From NCBI GenBank assembly GCA_002245135.1, contig NGBS01000301.1, positions 120,426 to 184,425 on the forward strand: a DNA stretch of 64,000 nt, read 5' to 3'. This DNA comes from Proteromonas lacertae (taxonomy: Eukaryota > Sar > Bigyra > Opalinata > Proteromonadidae). Made by a program: the position numbers and the translations under genes. Shown here piece after piece: positions 22,238-34,862 of this stretch (the first letter of the stretch is position 1; each line of letters starts with the position of its first letter). The notes under the pieces were generated by a model. It made no database searches, was not told the origin of the DNA, and saw only the letters and a list, made by a program, of their open reading frames with translations.

Positions 22238-23442
22238 ATGAATTGTCCAGGATCATATAAAACTCCATTTCACACACAGACCCATTTTATTGAAGATGGT
22301 GACTATGAAGAACCATTAGTTGTGATTTCTTCGTTATTACCAGAACAAGAACCTGAAAGACCTGAAATTCATCTCAAAGCTGCCAGTATATATCATTAAT
22401 ATTATTAATGAATAGACTCTAAAGTTCCAGCACCATTTCTTAAAATGAGACCTAATAACACAGTCAAAACACTATTTGAAAAGGATCTAACGTTAAAACG
22501 GAAAAAATCACAAGTATTAACAAAAATAAAACAACTTGATTTAACAAAGAAAATATTAGAAGATGAAGAATTAGAAAGATGTTTAACACAAGAATTAATA
22601 GAAAGAGAAAATCAAATAAAATTAGAGCATATTTATTATATATAATGAATTAGAAAAAATGCCAAAGGTATAATGGAAGAAACTTACAAAAATCCACTTC
22701 GAGATATGCTTTCTAATCAAAAAACACTCAAACCATTAGAAAAGAAAAAGCAACGAACAGCTGCAGATTACTGGAGTAGTGATGATGATAGTGACAGTGA
22801 TAGTTATGAAGGAAGAACAATCCCAATTAGACCAGCTCCTGACAAACCTATATTTGGTGCAACGAAAATATTGAAAGGAACAGAAGAAAAGAAATTGCCG
22901 TTGGTTAGTGTTGGTCAACAGTATATATCTGCTGATGGTGCAGAAATGCATGTGGTTTTAGGATCACCACAGGAAAAGACTTTAGACAAGCCAATATTTC
23001 CTGTTAGTAAAAGGTTATTAAAACCATTAGAAAGGAAAGAACACACTGCTTGTATATCTAATAGAGGAGATAGGGATATCAGTCAATTGAAGTTGAAACA
23101 GCATCCAGATCCAGAATTTACTGTCCCAAAAGCTGATCATAGATCTGAGCATGTGTATGGGACAATTAGTTGGCCTTTACCTGAACCAATAAAATGGACA
23201 AAGCCACAGCCAGTTAAAACTAAACGTATATATTATATTGAATGTAAATAATCATTATTAGAGGTTACAGTAAGGCAAAGAAGGAAAAGAGCAGAAAAAG
23301 ATGTTGAAGATTATAAATATCACAGTTATTATGGTTCTAAAGCTTTTAAACAGAAACTAGAAAAGGTATTTTCATTTTTTTGTTATATAATACATAGTAT
23401 CGAGAGAAATATGAGGATGATTTTGAAGCTTTCTTTGGTTAA
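22238..23442 (+). CDS. Unknown charged protein with coiled-coil C-terminus
   Basis: Not recognised. Exons join across 22391-22420, 22627-22653, about 23224-23261 and about 23368-23400 into about 350 aa. The N-terminal part (MNCPGSYKTPFHTQTHFIEDGDYEEP) is followed by a Lys/Glu/Leu-rich helical segment, an acidic serine patch (SSDDDSDSDSYEG), two related PDKPIFG / LDKPIFP lines, and a basic helical end that finishes KYREKYEDDFEAFFG. The intron at 22627 begins GC instead of GT, yet splicing there keeps frame (LEKNAKGIMEE). No enzyme motif or membrane segment. Stands head-to-head with the methyltransferase at 22161. Confidence 0.6.
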
Positions 23443-23628
23443 TAGAGTATCTTTATTTATTTAATTATTTATTACTGATAATAATGTTTTTTTGATGATA
23501 AAATGTAAAATGACTGAAATATCATCATAAACGAAATAGCCAATTAAAAGATTTTTAGGATCATATCTTCTTTTTTTGAGCTTCATAGACATTTTTAAGG
23601 CTTATTTGTAGATAAATATTCAATAAAA

Positions 23629-24538
23629 ATGACAGCTGTATATTATTATATTCCAGAAGAAGGTGATGAAGAAGGTCATCCAAACGTTTATACTATTCAC
23701 AAGGAAATGAATGAATTAACACTTCGAGATATTCGAGAAGTATTTAATTATTATTATTTTATTAGACATTTCCTCTGACTGGAGTTTTTCACTTCAGATT
23801 TAAGAAAAACATTAAAGCTGGCAATATTACTTATAGTATAATTCTCTACAATTAATATAATACTAATAGTTTGGATGGATGTTATTGATGCAAAACAAAT
23901 CGTTCCAACATGTGATAATACTGTATTTGCGAAGGTAGAACGTCTGAATTTGGCTAATAAATCAGTACCACAGTCTCCAAGACAACCAGTACCACCACAA
24001 TCTTCTGTAGCTGCTCATGCTCCACAACCACCACAAGTAAGATCATCTAAACCACCAGTTCCAAGTCCATTACCTGAGGGTATATTTTTCAATTTATATT
24101 TTATTTTTTATGAAAGTAGACGATGATGAGGAAGATGAGGAAGAAGAAGAAGAAGAAGAAGGTGAAGAAGAAGAAGTAGAAGAAGAGGTGGAAGTTGAAG
24201 TAGAAGTAGATTCTGATGGTAATGAAATAATGCCAGAAGGTGAAGATGAAGATGATGATCAATTTTTCGGTGATCCAATGCCACATCAACAATCTGAAGA
24301 AGTCAAACCAAGAACAATGTCAATGGAATTCTTAGGTGAATCATTGTCTTCAAATAATGGTTCTAATCCTCCTGATCAAGCTGAATTAGAAGAATTAGGA
24401 GATTTAGATTTTGGCGCAGCTGATAAATTGAAACCAAAGGTTGTAAGACCAAAGAATATACCTCCACCACCCAAAGGAATGAAAGGTAATCCAGTTACTA
24501 AAGGAAAGATATCTGGACTTGATGATTTTAATTTTTAG
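23629..24538 (+). CDS. DIX-domain protein with acidic tail
   Basis: The N-terminal 85 residues fit a DIX domain, the head-to-tail polymerising module of Dishevelled, Axin and plant SOSEKI: VYYYIPEEGDEEGHPNVYTI, LTLRDIRETFPLTGVFHFRFKK, YIWMDVIDAKQIVPT and AKVERLNL (beta-strand order, the YxFRFK strand and the WxDV turn). Introns near 23741-23765, 23836-23870 and 24080-24119. The rest is Pro/Gln-rich, then a block of Glu/Asp (about 24120-24210), then a conserved-looking end (MSMEFLGESL...GKISGLDDFNF). Inference: a scaffold that polymerises through DIX and recruits partners by its tail. DIX assignment rests on pattern only and should be checked by structure prediction. Confidence 0.6.
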
Positions 24539-24703
24539 TAATATTATTAACTTATACATACACATATAATTATTATTTTCATTTTAAACAAAGAAATACA
24601 AGATAATACACAAATAATACAAAAATACATAATAATGGAACTCAAATCAAGTCAAGCCAGCCAATAAAAAAACATTTTCTAGATTAATTATTAAATCTTG
24701 ATT

Positions 24704-27700
24704 ATGTCGGTATATATTTATCTTTTTTATATTTTTTGAATAGAAATTTACTGCTGTTGCATTTGTCTTAGCACTTGCATCATTTGCTTATGCTCAAAAT
24801 CAAAAGTATAAATTATATATCTTATAACTTTATAGACTTAACCTTAAAGGAGTTGATTTGGTTAGATCCGATGATTTGAAGTTGACCAGAGCTGTAGGAA
24901 AGATCACTTACGATGATTGGGATAACTGTGAAGAAGAGAAAGGTCACTTCTTAATCGAATATAAATTCGTTGATCATATTCCAGTTCAAGCTGATTTCCA
25001 TGCCGAACATTATGAATGGGTAAACTGTAATGGAAATATTCTTACTGATACGTCTGTAAACACAACATTATTGAAAGAGAATCTATTTGCTGTAGAATTA
25101 ATCTCCAACTTTGGTGATGTATTATTCGATTTGAAATACAAAAGTTATCCAACGTTATTTAAAGATTACACAATTGAAAGAAGTGAAGATTATTTGAGAT
25201 ACAATGTGAAAGGTAATTTAGGATTAGATTGGACTGATTGTGAAGTTGACAAAGAAAAATTCGAATTATACTGTGGATTCTTTACTGATGTAGCTAAAAC
25301 TGAAGAAGTAAAGAAATCGGAATATAAACGAGAAATAACATGTGGAAAAACTCCATTATCATTCTCTTCTGAAGGTGTAGAAGATCATTATTTGACCTGT
25401 ATTTTATATCGACCATCTGATGATAAAGTAATCCATAAATACAGTTCAGGAACACCAACTTTAAATATCGAGAATTGGTCAATGAAGATAGGAAAAGACT
25501 TAACAAAATATGAATTACGAGGAGATAATCGATTAGAATGGAAAACATGTAATATGAACAATGAAGTAATGGACTTTAGAATAACTTGTGGATTCTATAA
25601 AGATGTTCCAAATCCATCTGATTTCCGAAATAGTTGGGAAATGGATATGGAATTAGAATGTGGAGGTTGGCCTTGGCAAGTGATGTGGACAAAAGATGCT
25701 TCTTACAAATACTGGGGATGTATGACCTATGATGGAAAAGATAAAGCTGTAGCTGATTTAAAATATGTTGAAGCACCTAGTTTGATAATGCCAAATGCTG
25801 ATTCAATTGAAGAGAAAGATAATAAATGGTATGTAAAAGATAAATTACAATTGAAATGGACTAAATGTGAAGCAGAATCTAAAGATTATGGTTATGTATG
25901 TGAATTCTTCAATAATATTCCAACATATGAAGAATTAGTAGAAAAGAAAGATAAGATCGGTAATATAAACTGTGGAGAAAACTCAATTGAAGATACATCT
26001 GATAATTTAAGTGAAGGATATTTAGTATGTGGAATATTGAGAAGATCAACCAATGATGTAATATCAATGGAATATATAAGTAAGAAAAGTATTGATATTC
26101 AAGAAATATCCATGTATAAAGATGATAATAAGATCTATGCAAATGGTGATATAAAATTGAATTGGGCTAAATGTGAAAATGAAAAGAGTGATTATGAATT
26201 GATTGTAAACTTTTTGGATCATTCTCCCTCTGTAGATGAAGACTGGTCAGGTAAAAGTATTGAAATAAGTTGTGATAAAACCAAAGTTGACCATGAATTT
26301 ACCTCTGATTTAAAGAAGATTCACTTTGTAGTAAAATTGATAAAGAAAGATAACAAGATAGTATATGATGTAGAATCAATAAAACTACCATCATTTGATA
26401 TTGGTAGTTTAGATTTCTCATTTACCAATCAGTATTATAATCACAGAATAATCTCTGGTTTTATTCCAATCGATTTCCCTAATTGTGAACGAAATCATAA
26501 TCAGTACAGTATAATCTGTGATTTCTCCACAACCATACCAACTTATGAATCATTAATGAATGGATTTAAGAATAAGATTGTATGTGATGCTTGGGAATTA
26601 GAAGGATTAACTTCAATTAGTACAGTTGATAGTGTGTTTGGTTGTATGATGATTGAAAATGAGAGTAAAAAGATGGTTGAATTAAAATCAATCGATTTAA
26701 ATCCTCGCCATCAAAAGTATAAATTATATATCTTATAACTTTATAGACTTAACCTTAAAGGAGTTGATTTGGTTAGATCCGATGATTTGAAGTTGACCAG
26801 AGCTGTAGGAAAGATCACTTACGATGATTGGGATAACTGTGAAGAAGAGAAAGGTCACTTCTTAATCGAATATAAATTCGTTGATCATATTCCAGTTCAA
26901 GCTGATTTCCATGCCGAACATTATGAATGGGTAAACTGTAATGGAAATATTCTTACTGATACGTCTGTAAACACAACATTATTGAAAGAGAATCTATTTG
27001 CTGTAGAATTAATCTCCAACTTTGGTGATGTATTATTCGATTTGAAATACAAAAGTTATCCAACGTTATTTAAAGATTACACAATTGAAAGAAGTGAAGA
27101 TTATTTGAGATACAATGTGAAAGGTAATTTAGGATTAGATTGGACTGATTGTGAAGTTGACAAAGAAAAATTCGAATTATACTGTGGATTCTTTACTGAT
27201 GTAGCTAAAACTGAAGAAGTAAAGAAATCGGAATATAAACGAGAAATAACATGTGGAAAAACTCCATTATCATTCTCTTCTGAAGGTGTAGAAGATCATT
27301 ATTTGACCTGTATTTTATATCGACCATCTGATGATAAAGTAATCCATAAATACAGTTCAGGAACACCAACTTTAAATATCGAGAATTGGTCAATGAAGAT
27401 AGGAAAAGACTTAACAAAATATGAATTACGAGGAGATAATCGATTAGAATGGAAAACATGTAATATGAACAATGAAGTAATGGACTTTAGAATAACTTGT
27501 GGATTCTATAAAGATGTTCCAAATCCATCTGATTTCCGAAATAGTTGGGAAATGGATATGGAATTAGAATGTGGAGGTTGGCCTTGGCAAGTGATGTGGA
27601 CAAAAGATGCTTCTTACAAATACTGGGGATGTATGACCTATGATGGAAAAGATAAAGCTGTAGCTGATTTAAAATATGTTGAAGCACCTAGTTTGATAAT

Positions 27701-29381
27701 GCCAAATGCTGATTCAATTGAAGAGAAAGATAATAAATGGTATGTAAAAGATAAATTACAATTGAAATGGACTAAATGTGAAGCAGAATCTAAAGATTAT
27801 GGTTATGTATGTGAATTCTTCAATAATATTCCAACATATGAAGAATTAGTAGAAAAGAAAGATAAGATCGGTAATATAAACTGTGGAGAAAACTCAATTG
27901 AAGATACATCTGATAATTTAAGTGAAGGATATTTAGTATGTGGAATATTGAGAAGATCAACCAATGATGTAATATCAATGGAATATATAAGTAAGAAAAG
28001 TATTGATATTCAAGAAATATCCATGTATAAAGATGATAATAAGATCTATGCAAATGGTGATATAAAATTGAATTGGGCTAAATGTGAAAATGAAAAGAGT
28101 GATTATGAATTGATTGTAAACTTTTTGGATCATTCTCCCTCTGTAGATGAAGACTGGTCAGGTAAAAGTATTGAAATAAGTTGTGATAAAACCAAAGTTG
28201 ACCATGAATTTACCTCTGATTTAAAGAAGATTCACTTTGTAGTAAAATTGATAAAGAAAGATAACAAGATAGTATATGATGTAGAATCAATAAAACTACC
28301 ATCATTTGATATTGGTAGTTTAGATTTCTCATTTACCAATCAGTATTATAATCACAGAATAATCTCTGGTTTTATTCCAATCGATTTCCCTAATTGTGAA
28401 CGAAATCATAATCAGTACAGTATAATCTGTGATTTCTCCACAACCATACCAACTTATGAATCATTAATGAATGGATTTAAGAATAAGATTGTATGTGATG
28501 CTTGGGAATTAGAAGGATTAACATCCGTTGGAACAGATGATAATGTATTTGGCTGTATGATGATTGAAAATGAGAGTAAAAAGATGATTGGATTAGAATA
28601 TGTAGAATTAGGTGGATTAATAATGGATGAGATAAAAATAAAGCATGCTGATAATAACAAAATCACAGTGAATGGTTTATTAAAATACAAATTAGGAAAA
28701 GATGCCAAAGCTGAAGATTTCCATTATGAATGTAAATTATCAAATGAACTTCCAACTCCATCATTATTCGATTATGAAAAGAGTGAGATAATAAATGTAG
28801 AAGGAAATGAAGTAAACTTCTTTGAAGAATCTAATGAATTCTTTGGTTGTATTTTATATCGAGTAAATGACAAAGGAATAATCGATTTACAATATAAAGA
28901 ATTACCTGAATTCAATGTAGAACATTTACACTTGGAAGTGAATAAGAAAGATAAAGTGTGGGTTCCAGAAGGTGATATAACATATAAATGGTCTAGTTGC
29001 GGAATTAATAAAGATAAATTCGAATTAGCTTGTGAATACAGTGATAATGAACCAAGTTCTGTGAATTTAGACAAAGCTAGTAAATTTGATATTGTTTGTA
29101 GTGGAACAAATCTTACTTCCTTTACTACTGATCTAAATAATGAAGTTTACTTGGGTTGTTCTTTAGTGTCAAAAGATGATAAAGAAGTTTATGATTTCCA
29201 TTTCATCAAAGGTCACCAAGAAGAGAGTTCAGGTAGTAAAGCCCTTGATGTGATAGTTGGTGTATCAGCTGCCGTTGTAGCTCTTGGTATAGTTGGTTTG
29301 TTAGTTTACATCTACATAAGAAGTCGAAAAGCAAAAGACACAACTGAACAACCATTATTATCAGGTGAACAACAAGCTTAA
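24704..29381 (+). CDS. Giant type I surface protein with tandemly duplicated ectodomain
   Basis: About 1,527 codons once four exons are joined (24704-24709, 24744-24805, 24836-26716, 26747-29381). Signal peptide MSKFTAVAFVLALASFAYA, huge ectodomain, one membrane helix (VIVGVSAAVVALGIVGLLVYIYI), short basic tail ending LLSGEQQA. The ectodomain is a chain of about 100-aa modules, each with a G-x-(I/L)-x-(Y/L)-x-W-x-x-C start, a Y-x-x-x-C-x-F centre, an x-P-(T/S) turn and a late C-G/C-x-L. I count about 14 modules, six of them repeated twice. A single-copy ancestor would have had about 8. The first-copy ORF does not stop: splicing the second copy's intron (26717-26746) carries HQ-KLNLKGVDLVRSDD in frame. 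No known domain recognised; likely a cell-surface receptor or adhesin. Confidence 0.78.
24799..26611 (+). repeat. Direct repeat, copy A (1,813 bp, intron included)
   Basis: Copy A of a direct repeat with period 1,911 bp. It runs from ATCAAAAGTATAAATTAT (end of exon 2) through the 30-nt intron at 24806-24835 and most of exon 3. All three reading frames I compared give the same proteins as copy B, so the copies look identical base for base. Divergence begins at 26612 (T) against 28523 (A). Confidence 0.9.
26710..28522 (+). repeat. Direct repeat, copy B
   Basis: Partner of 24799-26611, including a second identical 30-nt intron at 26717-26746. The 98 bp separating the copies (26612-26709) are a diverged version of the sequence that follows copy B (FGCMMIENESKKM is shared, but neighbouring residues differ). 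The duplication was therefore not a simple replication slip. Confidence 0.9.
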
Positions 29382-29493
29382 ATCATTGCTAATAAATCAA
29401 ATAATTGTTGGTTATGAATTTTGTATTTTGGGGTTATGAAAAAAAAGTTTGATTTGATTTAAATATCGTTTAAAAACTTAATAAAAAACTATA

Positions 29494-30544
29494 ATGAGAG
29501 TTGCCCCAGCTCCCAATATAGATGGGGAATTATTCAAAATTCTGCAACTATTTTATTGTATCTATTTATATCTCTATTTTTAGTTAATAAACAAGAATAC
29601 TACAAGATATATACAATTTTTTCTAAAAATTCACAAATTCTGCCGTATATTGTCATATATAACATGTTGTAGTAATGGCGAAAGTGGCATTTGCCCAAAA
29701 TTTATTCTTAAAGGCATACCTCTATCACAAATGTCATTATTTTCATCTATAACTGCTCCATTAGGTATAATTATTTATTAATTAATTTGAATGAGTAGGT
29801 ACTTTCGTTTCATGGGAATTATTCTTTAAGTGTATTGTTATTCTCACACTTTTTCCTTCAAAAGAATATATAAAAAGTATGTTGCAATAGTTATATTCTC
29901 TATTTATAGTTGTACTTGCTTCAATCAAAGTATCACCTTTTCAACCAGTTTCTTATTCTGGATTTTCTCGGTTTCTAGGAGCTTTGGGTATAGAAGACAC
30001 AAAACTTTGTCTGGAACTGTATCAAGACAATCATTTACCAGATGGTGATATGAATATTGAAGATATATGGAAAATATATAAATTAAACCCAGAAGTCAAA
30101 TCAGCAGTGAAATATCTTAGAGCATATCTAAGAAAATTAATTTTTGGCAATTTTATGTATAATCAAATTAAAATTCGAAATAAAAGTATGATTTCACACC
30201 AAAAACGTCCAGAAAGTATCTGTCACAAATTTATCCGAATTATTTATGGTTATCCGCCTTTATATCACTTCGATTTTGCTCCAGTTGATGTTGACGATAG
30301 AAATAGAATTTTAGCTTATTTAATTGCCACTTTTATGTCCAAATATTATTCATATGGGCCATTGAGTGGTAGAAATGTAGTAGGAACAACTTCATTCAAC
30401 AGAGGAGAGCATAAAGCTGAACCTCCTTCGATTCATTCATCAAGACAACCTACATCGTGTAGAACTCGAGGTTCGTCATTATCACATGGATATATAGGAG
30501 GATCATTAGGTAAAAGGATGGTAGCTGTTTCTCAATTAATGTAA
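29494..30544 (+). CDS. Unknown protein
   Basis: Not recognised. Five exons can be joined in frame across short introns at about 29558-29583, 29645-29672, 29764-29797 and 29879-29913, giving about 310 aa from MRVAPAPNIDGELFKILQLF to VAVSQLM. The middle contains hydrophobic helices (SWELFFKCIVILTLFPS) and FLGALGIEDTKLCLELYQD. The C-terminal third is Ser/Arg/Gly-rich (SIHSSRQPTSCRTRGSS) and probably disordered. The exon joins are supported only by frame continuity and the GTAT...TAG rule, so the first half of the model could shift. It lies downstream of the giant surface protein on the same strand and converges on the helicase gene. Confidence 0.5.
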
Positions 30545-30675
30545 TTTAGTTTTTTATAATCGTTTTTGGTATAATTAAGTTAATAATTTATTATATGCTA
30601 TTTTATTGTAATATATGTTTTTGCTTGGAATATATAATATAATCATTTAAATAATATATTAATATTCTAATTCAT

Positions 30676-32592
<1,917 letters not shown>

Positions 32593-33026
32593 GTTAAAAA
32601 AAGAAAAATGATAAATTGAAAGCCAGAAAACAGAATTTTCTAAACCGTATACTTTGTTCTTTTATAGTTTTCGTTGAAGAAATGAGTTTATGAATAATTC
32701 ATTAGTTTCAATTATGCTATTAAATCACGTTATTCAAGTATTTTTTCTGAAATGCTGCTAATTAACTAGATCAATAATTAAAGAAGGTTAAGTCATAGTA
32801 TAAACAGATATTGATCTTTTAGAGTAATTTTATTCAATTTCAAACATAAAAATACATACTTTCTAAAAACAAAATTTTGTTGTAAATTCACTCACCATTT
32901 GTGTTTGAAATAACATGATATAATTTTATGAACTTCTTCGGCAGTAATATCAACTTTTCATGTGAATGACTTTCCAAAACATCTTTTAACAATAACTTTA
33001 AAAAACAAACTCATTTTTTGAATTTT
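32593..33026. other. Intergenic stretch, no gene seen
   Basis: About 430 bp of AT-rich DNA between the divergent DBP2 and RING-protein starts. It must hold both promoters. I see no ORF with coding character, no tRNA-like fold and no repeat worth naming. Confidence 0.5.
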
Positions 33027-33518
33027 ATGTCTGAATCTTCAAAGCCAATAGCAATAAAAAGGAAGAGGGATGAAATTGTTAGTATTAAAAAATATATATT
33101 ACATATCCTAGGTGTGGATACCGTTGAAGTTGTGGATTGTGATAGTGATATAGAAGTAGTAGAAGATATAAAAGTCGTAGATCTTTCTGATGGTATACTC
33201 GTTTGTATTATTTTGTATAGAACCAGAATCACCGAGAAGTAAGGCTGCGTATATTTTCGATTTATGCCATTTCTAGTCGTTTAAATAAACCAATTGTGGA
33301 TGAATTGGTTGAAGTATTGAAATGTCCTATATGCTTATGTACAATAAACGAAATAACATCAACAGCATGCGGTCATTTGTTTTGTCATGACTGTATTAGT
33401 TATGTATATCAATATTTATGATAATAATGATGAATAGAGTATATCAAAACTACACACATGTCCTATATGTAAAACAATACTAGATTCAGATCAAATCCAC
33501 AGGATATATTTTTCATGA
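33027..33518 (+). CDS. SUMO-targeted ubiquitin ligase (RNF4/Slx8-like RING protein)
   Basis: Small RING E3 of about 125 aa. After a basic N-terminus (KPIAIKRKRDEIV) come three closely spaced candidate SUMO-interacting motifs, VEVVDCDSD, IEVVED and VVDLSDDE. They are followed by the RING finger KCPICLCTINE-TACGHLFCHDCI-TCPICKTIL and an end IHRIYF that matches the RNF4 terminus (RYHPIYI). Introns near 33080-33111, 33195-33222, 33250-33277 and 33403-33437 interrupt it. SIMs plus a C-terminal RNF4-type RING define STUbLs, which ubiquitinate poly-SUMOylated proteins in DNA repair. The neighbouring RAD1 gene is consistent with, but does not prove, a repair context. Confidence 0.75.
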
Positions 33519-33636
33519 TATTTATTATATTGTGTAATTAGTGATTTTTTTCTATATTTATTTTATATTTGAATTTAGATGTTTGTTGGATGAACAAAGA
33601 AAGAAATCAGAAATTAACATACAAATTACTAAAATA

Positions 33637-34549
33637 TTAGATAGCTTCTTCACAACATATGAAAAAATCAATGAATGCATTTTTACCATTTGACAATTGA
33701 ATCATGTGTTGAACACACAACAATCCAGCTTGATTTATTCGAATATATGATTGTTTTGCAACTGCAACAGCTTTCATGCAATGCATCATTGAATTCAATC
33801 TATATCTATTCAATATATTTATATAGATAATAATACTTCTGCGTTTGAGATGAATAACTTTCATAATTCAATAGATTTTCTCCAATTGTTGATAATTCTA
33901 CTTCACATTTACCTAATACACCAGCTGTTGAAAATATTATCAGATTATTATCTTTTTGAATATCAATTTGAATGAAATTTCCTCCTAAATCACCTATTTC
34001 GCTGAGAATATCTTTTAATATGTTTGAATTGATAATTAGTTTGTTGATAATAGGTGAACTCATAAAGCTTCGAAGAAAATCATAATCATCATATAAATCA
34101 ACAATAGAATGCATTGAACATTCAGTTAAAACTCTATAAATAGATAGACTAGAACAATACCCAGATTCTTCAAGTAATAAACTCAATATATCATCTCTAT
34201 ATTTCAAATTTACATTTGTAGCTCCCATCCTTTCATTACCAAACATTTTCAAACAATTTAACAAAGCTAGTAAATTGATTGAAAATGACAAATCACCTCC
34301 ATGATAATTTGTAAAGAGATCTGCTACTAAATGTGCATTACCTTGTAGTGACTGGGTTTTATCATGTACAGATACATTTATTTCTTCGTTTGAAACTGTG
34401 AAATGAGCTGATTGATCTTTCTCTCCTGATCCTCTAATTAAATCATATCAGAATTATTAATACAATGAACTAAGTAAATCATAAATCACTTTAGCACTAT
34501 CTACTTCACATGATAGTGAAAAATCTTGTGACTGGCTTATAGAAGACAT
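33637..34549 (-). CDS. RAD1: RAD1 subunit of the 9-1-1 checkpoint clamp
   Basis: PCNA-like clamp subunit acting with RAD9 and HUS1 in DNA-damage signalling. It starts MSSISQSQDFSLSCEVDSAK. A short intron near 34461-34490 joins to GSGEKDQSAHFTVSNEEINVSVHDKTQSLQGNAH. The core carries LSFSINLLALLNCLKMFG, LDDYDFLRSF-like strands and SPIINKLIINSNILKDILSEI. The last exon after intron 33804-33834 ends CVQHMIQLSNGKNAFIDFFICCEE, matching the Rad1 C-terminal strand. About 270 aa, typical of Rad1. The promoter contains TTTTCGCGCC at 34578-34587, a near-ideal E2F site 29 bp from the ATG, suiting an S-phase-expressed gene. Confidence 0.85.
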
Positions 34550-34862
34550 AATAAATCAAAAAAAATTAAAAATCAACTTTTCGCGCCATTTCATAATTTA
34601 ATTTATTAAAAATATTATTGTATCTCAAAAACTATTACATGTACTTTATTTTGTCTTGTAATGATGATATAATACATCAAACTTCAAATAGAAGTAAAAT
34701 GTTAAAATTCATTATGTCTCTAAACATAATTGTGTATGTTTATCCATTAAATATGATATATTTCTAAGCAAATATATAAATATTGGGTTAATTGTTAAAT
34801 CTCTTCTGTAACTAGGAAACGACTAAATATTTGAGAAGTTTGATTTTTAAAACAATTTTAAA
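34550..34862. promoter_or_regulatory. Divergent promoter region with E2F-like site
   Basis: 313 bp between RAD1 and the RasGAP gene. TTTTCGCGCC at 34578-34587 stands out against an A/T background and fits the E2F/DP consensus. Otherwise no coding signal is seen. Confidence 0.4.

Noticed and set aside
24858-26738. Reading the first repeat copy as a separate, truncated 626-codon gene
   Set aside because: Its stop lies inside the second copy's intron. Splicing at 26717-26746 continues the frame into copy B, so one fused gene is simpler.
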